From contig JANQNI010000017.1 of NCBI GenBank assembly GCA_028289805.1, positions 1-5,342 of the forward strand: DNA of 5,342 bases, given 5' to 3'. The stretch comes from Thermoplasmatota archaeon. Its GTDB lineage: Archaea > Thermoplasmatota > E2 > JACPAO01 > JAHFTW01. Shown piece by piece: positions 1 to 5,342 of the stretch. Every line of letters starts with the position of its first letter. Positions within the stretch are counted from its first letter, which is position 1. Made by a program: the position numbers and the translations under genes. The notes below the pieces were generated by a model, which ran no database searches, was not told the origin of the DNA, and saw nothing but the letters and a program-made list of their open reading frames with translations.

Positions 1-1556
1 ACGGCGTCAAGGACGGAGCCGAACTGCGGGGCATCTCCAACGCCCACGAGGAGACCTACGCGCCCACGGACGCCTACACGAAGGACACCGACAACGACGG
101 CGTGGACGACTCCGAGGGCATCGCCGCGACGATCACCGCGCGCGACCCCTTCCTCCGAGCCGGTACGACCGTGGACGACCCGTCCCAGAACTCCGGCGAC
201 CCCAACGACCCCGAGAGCCAACCCGGCGACGGAGACCTGTCCTTCGAGCCCCCGAACCCGGACGTGGCGGGCATCGCGGCGTTCGCCGTGGAAGCCGCCG
301 AGGCGGCCGCGCAGACGGCGTTCTCCACCATCGAGGACGTGGCGGGATCCATCCCGGCACCCTCGGACGCGCTCGGCATCCTCATCGAGGACTGCAACGA
401 CGAGACCCCGCCCGCCTACTGCGGCAACGCCCAGGACCGCTTCTACGACGAGCGCGACGTCCACGACACGGACAACGACGGCGACCAGAGCGGCAGCAAC
501 GGCCAACTGGACCTCGTCGAGGAGCGCGTCGCCTACTTCAAGACGAACGTCGACGGCACGACGGAGCTCGGCATCCAGCAACCCGGCGTCAGCGGGGCCC
601 CCTCCACGGTGGCCACCTTCGTCTTCGGCGACCCCGCCGCCTCCGACGACCAGGACGTCCTCGTCCGGGCCTTCGACCACGTCCTGGGCCAGTCCGCCTG
701 CCTGTACCTGCGCTCCGGCGAGGCGGTCCCCGTGACCGCCGGCGTCGCGGCCGACGGGACCTGCACGGAGGGCACGGAGGCCGGCGACCTGGTCATCGAG
801 CCCACACAGACGGGCGTCGGCCTGCGCCTGCGCGACGGCGCCAGCGCCGGCGGCACGGTGCTGGCGGAGTTCGCTTTCTCCGAGGCCAACCCGTACGACA
901 GCCACTTCGTGGCCGACGGCCAGCGCACGACCCTCGCGGACGAGTTGGCCGACGGTCAGGACGCAGACGGCCAATACTACGTCGCAGTCCCCGACCCGAC
1001 GACCCTCGACCCCATGTCCGGCTCGTTCGAGACCATCCCGGTCGTTCTGCCCGGCCAGGGCGACGTGTCGACGGACCCCGAGGACCCCATGGGCACGTGC
1101 CTGTCCCTCGGCCTGCCCCAGGAGACCTGCGATGCCGTGACGAACCCGCCGCCGGTGGAGCCGGAAGCGCTCGTTGAGACCGTGCTCGCCCTCCTGCCGG
1201 AGGAGACGCCCGACCCCACCGCGGCCTGCGACGACCCCGCCCTGGCCGACCTGTGCGCCGCGCTGGACGAGGTGCCCACGGACATCGACCCTGAAAAGCT
1301 GGCCCAGGCCATCGAAGAGGAGCTTGCTGGGCTCGACCCTGAAGGCTCCATCGAGGGGGCCTGCGGTGTCAGTGGCGCTTCCTCGTGTGAGGAGGCTGTG
1401 GGGGCGTTGGTGGAGACCCTGCTCGCACTTCCAGACGAAATCGACGGGCCGTTCCCCGGATGCGTCGGAGACGCAAGCACATTCACGTGGGTTTGCAGAG
1501 ACGAATCTGGGCGGTATTTCTTCGCCATCGCAGGAACCATCATGTTCTTCGTCTAG
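1..1556 (+). CDS. Large acidic secreted/surface-type protein with calcium-loop motifs and C-terminal Cys-pair repeats (5' partial)
   Basis: The frame is open from the left edge (first whole codon at 3) to TAG at 1554-1556, giving 517 visible residues. The true start lies outside, and the internal GTG at 102 sits inside a D-x-D-x-D-G motif, so it is not a credible start. Numbering from the first visible residue: an Asp loop at about 28-39, an acidic Pro/Asp linker at about 60-90, an Ala-rich stretch at about 91-110, a Cys pair at 131/140, a second Asp loop at 155-166, a probable beta-rich region at about 176-354, then four Cys-pair units at 366-498. The protein ends in about 12 hydrophobic residues (FFAIAGTIMFFV) with no basic tail. 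It has only 4 lysines and is rich in Asp/Glu. Paired cysteines and Asp loops indicate an extracellular location (inference). I recognise no enzyme domain or named family. GC at third positions drops after about 1290. The CDS itself is near certain; its function is unknown. Confidence 0.9.
   Translation, partial: GVKDGAELRGISNAHEETYAPTDAYTKDTDNDGVDDSEGIAATITARDPFLRAGTTVDDPSQNSGDPNDPESQPGDGDLSFEPPNPDVAGIAAFAVEAAEAAAQTAFSTIEDVAGSIPAPSDALGILIEDCNDETPPAYCGNAQDRFYDERDVHDTDNDGDQSGSNGQLDLVEERVAYFKTNVDGTTELGIQQPGVSGAPSTVATFVFGDPAASDDQDVLVRAFDHVLGQSACLYLRSGEAVPVTAGVAADGTCTEGTEAGDLVIEPTQTGVGLRLRDGASAGGTVLAEFAFSEANPYDSHFVADGQRTTLADELADGQDADGQYYVAVPDPTTLDPMSGSFETIPVVLPGQGDVSTDPEDPMGTCLSLGLPQETCDAVTNPPPVEPEALVETVLALLPEETPDPTAACDDPALADLCAALDEVPTDIDPEKLAQAIEEELAGLDPEGSIEGACGVSGASSCEEAVGALVETLLALPDEIDGPFPGCVGDASTFTWVCRDESGRYFFAIAGTIMFFV
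84..119 (+). other. Calcium-binding-like Asp loop in the first protein
   Basis: Codons 84-119 read DTDNDGVDDSEG. Asp at loop positions 1, 3 and 5 followed by Gly is the pattern of thrombospondin type 3, dockerin and EF-hand-like calcium loops. It comes shortly after the acidic start of the visible protein. Calcium binding is inferred from the motif, not shown. Confidence 0.6.
465..500 (+). other. Second calcium-binding-like Asp loop in the first protein
   Basis: Codons from 465 read DTDNDGDQSGSNG, followed by Gln-Leu-Asp-Leu-Val-Glu-Glu. The first six residues are identical to the loop at 84. The trailing L-D-x-V-E-E also resembles the D-G-x-L-D-x-V/L segments of the second gene. The loop sits between a Cys pair (C131/C140) and the probable beta-rich middle region. 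Confidence 0.55.
1098..1496 (+). repeat. Four degenerate Cys-pair units at the C terminus of the first protein
   Basis: Cysteine codons fall in pairs at 1098/1128, 1227/1254, 1362/1386 and 1461/1494, giving spacings C-x9-C, C-x8-C, C-x7-C and C-x10-C. Unit starts are 43, 45 and 33 residues apart. Units one and three share a nearly identical helix-like stretch, ALVETVLALLPEE (from about 1170) against ALVETLLALPDEI (from about 1410). Unit two has the amphipathic LAQAIEEELAGLD in the same place. An earlier pair at 393/420 (C-x8-C) may be an outlying copy. I read these as small disulfide-closed helical units outside the cell; this is inference, and the repeat is not one I can name. Confidence 0.55.
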
Positions 1557-1636
1557 CCCGCAGCCCAGAACTCTTCCCACTTATCCATCCAAAGCCCGGG
1601 CTGCACGCACTACAACATGCAGCCATGATTCATAGA

Positions 1637-1660
1637 CTACGGCAGAAGCAGTCGCCGTAG
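1637..1660 (+). terminator. Candidate 3' hairpin after gene 1
   Basis: CTACGGC at 1637-1643 pairs perfectly with GCCGTAG at 1654-1660 around a 10-base loop. It begins 80 bases after the stop codon of gene 1. A weaker 5-bp stem, GTTGC (1663-1667) with GCAAC (1675-1679), follows almost at once. There is no T-run after either stem, so this is not a standard intrinsic terminator. It could be a 3'-end processing or stabilising structure. Confidence 0.35.
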
Positions 1661-1861
1661 CGGTTGCCGAGATAGCAACGGTAATGGACCCATGCCACAG
1701 GCGGCGTCAGCCGGTTGTGCCCAACACGTATGCGGACAGCACATGGTGAGCCACAAGCACCGAGGGAGCGAGGCTCGGAGGAAGACCACAAACCTGGAGC
1801 GACCCCATGCCGCCGGAGGTCGCCCAGATGTGCCGCGATAGCATTCCTGGAGATACGGAAT

Positions 1862-1875
1862 TCTTCTCAAGAAGA
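1862..1875. promoter_or_regulatory. Short palindrome in the gap, possible operator
   Basis: TCTTCT at 1862-1867 and AGAAGA at 1870-1875 are perfect inverted repeats separated by CA. The site lies in the most AT-rich part of the gap, about 180 bases before the start of gene 2. Size and symmetry would suit a dimeric regulator, but a 6-bp dyad in 500 bases can occur by chance. Confidence 0.15.
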
Positions 1876-2019
1876 GGGAGAATCAATGTTGATTGTTCGC
1901 GCAGGGCGACTTCACACCCCAAATCATGCTTCGACCCAAACCACGCACCCCCTCGCCCGTTGGACCATCGGGTTGCCCCGGAGAGGTTAAGTCCCCAGCA
2001 AAACTTGAGCGGCCTGCCA

Positions 2020-2040
2020 CCTGGATGCACAGCATCCCGG
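2020..2040 (+). promoter_or_regulatory. Hairpin directly upstream of the gene 2 ribosome binding site
   Basis: GGATGC (2023-2028) pairs perfectly with GCATCC (2032-2037) around the loop ACA. The stem continues past one T/C mismatch with CC (2020-2021) pairing GG (2039-2040), giving 8 pairs in all. Its base is five bases before the GAGGT ribosome binding site. It could shape translation initiation of gene 2 or mark a processed 5' end. The structure is visible; the role is inferred. Confidence 0.4.
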
Positions 2041-2045
2041 CCCAT

Positions 2046-2050
2046 GAGGT
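2046..2050 (+). promoter_or_regulatory. Ribosome binding site that fixes the start of gene 2
   Basis: GAGGT lies six bases before ATG at 2057. An in-frame TGA at 2051-2053 sits between the site and the start, so no longer in-frame start is possible. The ATG at 2044 is in a different frame. Confidence 0.7.
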
Positions 2051-2056
2051 TGACCC

Positions 2057-2197
2057 ATGCGATCATCCACCCAGAGTGAACCCGAACGCGTTGCGAAGCG
2101 CCTTTCCGCGCTTGGCGCGACCAGCATGATCGTCCTTGCGGGCTTGACAACCCTGGTTGCGTTCGCACCCCCCGCAGCCCCCACAGCAGGGGTAGCC
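2057..2197 (+). other. Signal peptide of the gene 2 protein
   Basis: Residues 1-15 contain R2, R11, K14 and R15. Residues 16-37 form a hydrophobic core (from LSALGATS through LVAFA), followed by an Ala/Pro segment to about residue 47. This is a Sec-type layout: there is no twin-Arg motif and no lipobox Cys after the core. The cleavage point is uncertain because the Ala-x-Ala at 35-37 is followed by proline; cleavage between 37 and 47 is likely. Mature modules begin right after. Confidence 0.75.
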
Positions 2198-5100
2198 CCG
2201 AGCTTCACCGCCGCGACCTTCGGCGACGCCGACGACGATGGACACCTGGATTTCGTGGACATCATAGTCACGCTTGATGGAGGGGAGACAAACAAACCCC
2301 TGAACAGCGCTACGGTTCGCCCCCACGATTTTACAATTGACGCGATCCCCTCCTTCGGCTGCGAGAACGATGGGAAGCGCTGCATCGACCTGGATGATTC
2401 CGACGGCTCCGAGACGTTCCGAATCTTCTTCCCAGAACTTCGCGAGATTGGTGTCGGAACAGCCCCAGAGTTGCGATACATGGGCCCATTGCAAGACACA
2501 GATGGTGACGAAGCAGCAGAGATTGTAGCCGATGCAGATTTAGCTGAATCAACAAATGTTTTGCCGAAATTCCTTCGTGCATATGGAACCCAAGAGTCTA
2601 GCCAGGTGATTTACCATTTCAATGAAATTGTTCAGTCCCGCGAGACGGTTGTCGGAATTGGGCGAGAAGCGAACCCTGTTTGCTGGAATGATGTCTCCGA
2701 CCCAGAGTCCAATCAAAGCGGAAAGATTAATGATTCTTCTTTTTCGGAGAATGCTCCAAAAGCCACAATCACCCTCACCGAAAACCCGCATCGAGACGAC
2801 TCCGCAACGGTCGTCGTCCCGACTACCACCGGCGTTTGCACCGGAAGAGTAGGGGTTGTTGACCTGGGCGAGAACCCAGTATCCAATGGAGAAGAGGGCG
2901 CAAGTACGCCAGCCCTATTCCCATTCACCGACGAACCCACCCTCACCACCATCCTCAGCTCCGTCGGTTCCAACGTCATCGTCGCCGTCTTTGACGGTCC
3001 CGTCTCCGGCCCCGGCGGCACGGGCGCGGTCACCGGCGCGGCCTTCAGCTACATCAACGGCCAGGGCACGGGTGGCGCCACCGGCATCGCCAGCGTGCGC
3101 CACATGGAGGGCGCCAACCGCGTCTTCATCACCCTCAACGCCGCGCTCTCCGAAGCGGACTTCCAGGCGGGCGGAGACCAGGTCATCCTGAACGCGAACA
3201 CGGTGACGGCCGCTGGCTTCACGGGCAACCGCGGCACGGACACGACCTTCGACATGATCGTGGACAGCACGTCCATGGGGCTCTCGTCCACGGACCCGAC
3301 GCCGAACGACGACACAGTCGTGGGGCGCTGGGACGACGTGGACCTCCGCCCCCGCCTCCTGGTCGCCACGACGGCGGACTTGGACCAGGACGGTGTCCTC
3401 GACGCCGTGCGCCTGAACTTCGACCAGCACGTCGCCCCGTCTGCGAACCCCGCGCTCACCGCGTTCTCGGCCTACCTGCCGGAACTGGATGCTCTGCCCA
3501 ACAACGACGGATTCCTGACCGTCGAGGCCCTCGTCAAGCCGGGCACCGACTGTCCCAAGCTCCTTGACCACGTCACGACCGGCACCGAATACGACCTGTG
3601 GATGTGCCTCGACAAGGATGAGGTCCCGGTCTCCGTCGGCACTGGCGCCGACCTCCGCGTCGGCCACAGCGGGGACAGCTCCATCACGGACGTCCAGCCC
3701 GACTCCGGCGACGCCAACCATGCACACCCCTTCGCCCAGTTCGTCGCCACCGACGGCGCCGCTCCGGTGCTGCTGGCCATGGAGACCCTGGACGTGGGCG
3801 GCGACCCCGCGCAACCCGTCCAGGACGGCTTCGTGGACGGCGTGCGCCTTACCCTCTCCGAGCCCCTGGACGCCGCCTCGTTCCGCATCGGGGACTGGAG
3901 CGTCTTCCGGGGCGACACCGCCGTGTCGCTGACGGAGGGCAAGGTCGGCACGGGGGACCTCGTCGACACCTTCGACCTCCTGTTCGCGTCCGGTAGCGAA
4001 CCGGACACGGACGCCCACACGTTCCCCTCCGCGCCGTCCTCGCCGAGCGTGCTGGATCTCACCGTCCAGCACCTGCCCCCCGCCTCGGGCGGCGTGGCCG
4101 ACGCGGCAGGCAACGTCCTCGACGGCTTCTCTCGCTTCGGCCGCACGCCTGCCGAGGGCGCCCCCGCAGCCACGGACGTGCGGGTCACGGACGCCGCAGC
4201 CCCCCACCTCATCAGCCTGGTGGGCACGGTGGGCACGCCCAGCGTCAAGGCCACCTTCAGCGAGCCCGTCTACTCGACGGCCGCGAAGACGGGCCCCCTG
4301 ACCAGCGCGGACTTCACGTACTCGAACGCCAACGGCGTGGGCGCGGGCGGCGTCTCGTCGGTCAACCACGGCGCCGGCACCGAGACGGCGACGCTGGCGC
4401 TCAACGAGGCCCTCGTCGCACAGGACCTGGACCAGGCCGACAGCACGAACCCCGACCGCATCGAGTGGCGCACGGACGGCATCTTCGACGCCGACGGCCT
4501 GGCCCTGGCCTCCGGCGCGACGACGATCGCGCCCGCTGCGGGCCTGGAGCTTTTGGAGGCGCGCACGCGGGACCTGTTCACGCCGGACGCCCAAGACAAC
4601 CTCGTCGCCGGCCCGGACGGCATCCTGGACACCCTTGAGTTGCTGTTCGACGAGGCCATCGACGACGGCGCCGGCACCGACTCCTGCAACAACCTGGACG
4701 TGGGCGACTGGACCGTGCGCGTCGGCACCCAGGAGGCAACGCTCGTGAGCGCCGAGACGGACCTGTTCCACGGCGACGGCAGCAAGCGCGACTTCCGCGC
4801 CGACGGCACCGACGACCCCGACAACCAGGCCGCATTCTGCCACGCGGATTCCAGCGACCGCGACGGCCGCATCGTCTTCCTCGTCTTCGACCAGACGCAC
4901 GCGTGGGACACGAGCGTGGTCCCCGTGGTGGACTACGAGCCCGACGGCGACGCGTTCAGCATCACCAGCCTCTCCGGCGGCCCCCTGGCCCTCGTCACGG
5001 GCAAGCAGAGCGTCGACCGCGCCCAGCCCCTGTTCCTGTCGGCCAGCGCCAGCCCGGAGACGCAGACGGTCACCGTGCGCTTCTCCGAGCAGGTTGCCGG

Positions 5101-5342
5101 CCCGGACGGCCGCGTCCTGCGCGAGCACATCACCTACCACGACCGCAACAACGGCGGCGCCACGAGCCGCGACTCCATCAACGCCGGCGCTGCGGCGGTC
5201 TCGACGCTGACGGTGCGCACCAACGTCCCCCTGACGGCGGCTGACGTCGGCGTCGGCGACACCGCGGACGACATCCAGGCCAGCAAGGTCCTGGAGGACG
5301 CGGCCGGCAACGTCCTGTGGACCCCCGGCACGAGCACGTTCG
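2057..5342 (+). CDS. Giant secreted multi-module Ig-like surface protein (3' partial)
   Basis: ATG at 2057 has a GAGGT site six bases upstream and an in-frame stop just before it. The frame then stays open to the right edge, giving 1,095 whole codons and no visible stop. Residues 1-47 are a signal peptide. The rest reads as tandem beta-rich modules of two kinds. Type A carries an Asp loop followed by L/I/V-D-x-V-x-L and often F-D-E or S-E-P. Type B carries x-F-S-E-P-V-like strands. The order is A0-B0-B1-A1-A2-B2-A3-B3. D-A-A-G-N motifs at 682-686 and 1081-1085, with F-S-E-P-V at 734-738, resemble Ig-like domains of the SbsA/Big_5 sort. Cys pairs 102/109, 209/261, 499/517 and 877/928 stay within single modules, suggesting disulfides. 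No catalytic motif is seen. Likely a cell-surface structural or adhesion protein (inference). Codon usage shifts sharply near residue 290. Confidence 0.92.
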   Translation, partial: MRSSTQSEPERVAKRLSALGATSMIVLAGLTTLVAFAPPAAPTAGVAPSFTAATFGDADDDGHLDFVDIIVTLDGGETNKPLNSATVRPHDFTIDAIPSFGCENDGKRCIDLDDSDGSETFRIFFPELREIGVGTAPELRYMGPLQDTDGDEAAEIVADADLAESTNVLPKFLRAYGTQESSQVIYHFNEIVQSRETVVGIGREANPVCWNDVSDPESNQSGKINDSSFSENAPKATITLTENPHRDDSATVVVPTTTGVCTGRVGVVDLGENPVSNGEEGASTPALFPFTDEPTLTTILSSVGSNVIVAVFDGPVSGPGGTGAVTGAAFSYINGQGTGGATGIASVRHMEGANRVFITLNAALSEADFQAGGDQVILNANTVTAAGFTGNRGTDTTFDMIVDSTSMGLSSTDPTPNDDTVVGRWDDVDLRPRLLVATTADLDQDGVLDAVRLNFDQHVAPSANPALTAFSAYLPELDALPNNDGFLTVEALVKPGTDCPKLLDHVTTGTEYDLWMCLDKDEVPVSVGTGADLRVGHSGDSSITDVQPDSGDANHAHPFAQFVATDGAAPVLLAMETLDVGGDPAQPVQDGFVDGVRLTLSEPLDAASFRIGDWSVFRGDTAVSLTEGKVGTGDLVDTFDLLFASGSEPDTDAHTFPSAPSSPSVLDLTVQHLPPASGGVADAAGNVLDGFSRFGRTPAEGAPAATDVRVTDAAAPHLISLVGTVGTPSVKATFSEPVYSTAAKTGPLTSADFTYSNANGVGAGGVSSVNHGAGTETATLALNEALVAQDLDQADSTNPDRIEWRTDGIFDADGLALASGATTIAPAAGLELLEARTRDLFTPDAQDNLVAGPDGILDTLELLFDEAIDDGAGTDSCNNLDVGDWTVRVGTQEATLVSAETDLFHGDGSKRDFRADGTDDPDNQAAFCHADSSDRDGRIVFLVFDQTHAWDTSVVPVVDYEPDGDAFSITSLSGGPLALVTGKQSVDRAQPLFLSASASPETQTVTVRFSEQVAGPDGRVLREHITYHDRNNGGATSRDSINAGAAAVSTLTVRTNVPLTAADVGVGDTADDIQASKVLEDAAGNVLWTPGTSTF
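2198..5014 (+). repeat. Type A modules: Asp loop plus L-D-x-V strand, four copies in gene 2
   Basis: A0 (about residues 48-168) has D57-A-D-D-D-G-H-L-D65. A1 (431-565) has D441-L-D-Q-D-G-V-L-D449 followed by AVRLNFDQHV. A2 (567-714) has a diverged loop ending D590-G-F-V-D594, then GVRLTLSEPLD. A3 (829-986) has D854-G-I-L-D858, then TLELLFDEAID. The shared core is D-G-x-[LV]-D-x-V/L-x-L, leading into a beta strand with an acidic residue. A2 and A3 also share a later D/G-D-W-[ST]-V stretch (near 892-896 in A3). A0, A1 and A3 each hold one Cys pair. Calcium binding by the loops is inferred from the Asp spacing. The span also covers the interleaved B modules. Confidence 0.65.
2567..5342 (+). repeat. 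Type B Ig-like modules, four copies in gene 2 (last one cut)
   Basis: Each copy opens with a short strand and a V/A-x-F-x-x-x-V core: B0 (171-285) F188-N-E-I-V192, B1 (294-406) F312-D-G-P-V316, B2 (715-825) F734-S-E-P-V738, B3 (990 onward) F1009-S-E-Q-V1013. B1 and B2 align further: F-[ST]-Y at 330 and 753, an N/G-rich run, then G-[IV]-x-S-V-x-H ending at 349 and 771, then [TA]-L-N-x-A-L. B3 keeps I-T-Y at 1025-1027 and an N-N-G-G run. B3 also has D-A-A-G-N at 1081, a hallmark of Ig-like surface repeats of this sort; A2 ends with the same motif at 682. B0 is the most diverged and carries the only Cys pair among B modules (209/261). The span also covers the interleaved A modules. Confidence 0.65.

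Larger units (their letters stand above)
1557..2056. other. 500-base intergenic region without a convincing gene
   Basis: All frames here give short, Arg/Pro/Ser-rich translations that are unlike either neighbour and end at scattered stops, so I call no gene. The region contains a 7-bp hairpin at 1637-1660, a 5-bp hairpin at 1663-1679, a short palindrome at 1862-1875, and a strong hairpin at 2020-2040 next to the ribosome binding site of gene 2. I looked for tRNA, rRNA, SRP RNA and RNase P RNA signatures and found none that hold. I see no clear bacterial -35/-10 pair or archaeal TATA box, though the promoter of gene 2 should lie here. Confidence 0.7.
1290..2920. other. Low-GC3 compositional island spanning the end of gene 1, the gap and the start of gene 2
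   Basis: Hand counts of codons ending in A or T: 4 of 96 at 1002-1289 and 27 of 88 at 1290-1553 (gene 1), then about 16 of 50 in the first 50 codons, 59 of 100 at 2471-2770 and 7 of 100 at 2939-3238 (gene 2). The change on the right occurs within about 170 bases inside one uninterrupted frame and lies between modules B0 and B1. The left change is more gradual. The intergenic gap is also less GC-rich than the flanks. Edges are approximate. Confidence 0.75.

Noticed and set aside
102..1556. GTG at 102 as the start of gene 1
   Set aside because: The frame is open to the left edge with the same strong codon bias, and the GTG lies within an Asp-loop motif. The gene is 5' truncated by the window.
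1984..1996. GGTTAAGTCCC, identical to a well-known stretch of 16S rRNA
   Set aside because: Only 11 bases match. The flanking sequence does not continue as 16S rRNA, so it is a chance match.
1760..2047. Possible RNase P RNA, from GAGGAAGACC near 1778 and ACAGCATCCCGG near 2029
   Set aside because: The second block lacks the near-invariant ACAGAA core, the first departs from GAGGAAAGTCC, and the other conserved internal blocks are missing.
1689..2059. CCCATG recurring in the gap (near 1689, 1804, 2041 and 2054)
   Set aside because: The flanks are not alike and the spacing is irregular, so it is not a supported repeat.
1807..2079. Small + strand open frame of 90 codons with GGAG at 1796-1799 seven bases before ATG
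   Set aside because: The upstream site is reasonable, but the translation is Pro/Arg/His-rich with no hydrophobic core or motif, codon use is unbiased, and it runs over the ribosome binding site and start of gene 2. It is kept only as a possibility.
3472..4911. Other long minus-strand open frames inside gene 2 (such as 3472-4254 and 4270-4911)
   Set aside because: They overlap the well-supported forward frame, have Ser/Arg/Pro-rich translations of low-complexity type, and show no ribosome binding site or motif.
2915..5140. A 741-codon open frame on the minus strand
   Set aside because: It lies wholly opposite gene 2 and is a by-product of near-total C/G at third positions, which removes stop codons from the opposite strand. 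Its translation is Val/Gly/Arg/Ala-rich with no recognisable motif, and it ends where the codon bias of gene 2 changes.

Overview
The window carries two long genes, both on the + strand and both cut by a window edge. They encode very acidic, lysine-poor proteins that look secreted or surface-exposed. Between them lies a gene-poor gap of about 500 bases. Most coding sequence is very GC-rich, with almost every codon ending in C or G. The visible part of the first protein has only 4 lysines in 517 residues, and the second has about 15 in 1,095. Asp-rich, Lys-poor extracellular proteins with D-x-D-x-D-G loops fit a salt-adapted or marine prokaryote. A haloarchaeon, another high-GC archaeon or a high-GC marine bacterium would all fit. 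No rRNA, tRNA or housekeeping gene is present to settle the taxonomy.

Layout: (1) 1-1556 is the 3' part of a secreted-type protein with two calcium-loop-like motifs, an acidic Pro-rich linker, a probable beta-rich middle and a C-terminal array of four Cys-pair units. (2) 1557-2056 has no convincing gene. It holds a 7-bp hairpin about 80 bases after the first stop codon, a small palindrome, and a strong hairpin directly before the ribosome binding site of the next gene. (3) 2057 to beyond 5342 is a single open frame of at least 1,095 codons. It has a signal peptide followed by tandem beta-sandwich-like modules of two recurring types: an Asp-loop type (A) and an F-S-E-P-V / D-A-A-G-N type (B). 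These resemble bacterial Ig-like repeats of the SbsA/Big_5 kind.

The most striking signal is compositional. From about 1290 to about 2920 the codon usage changes sharply: 59 of 100 codons end in A/T at 2471-2770, against 7 of 100 at 2939-3238 in the same open frame, and 4 of 96 at 1002-1289 in the upstream gene. This island covers the tail of gene 1, the whole gap, and the signal peptide plus first two modules of gene 2. Its right edge falls at a module boundary. This suggests replacement or import of a segment at a surface-protein locus, with domain shuffling.

No enzyme, defence system, mobile-element gene or CRISPR array is visible. The likely joint role of the two proteins is cell-surface structure or adhesion, and this is an inference from architecture only.
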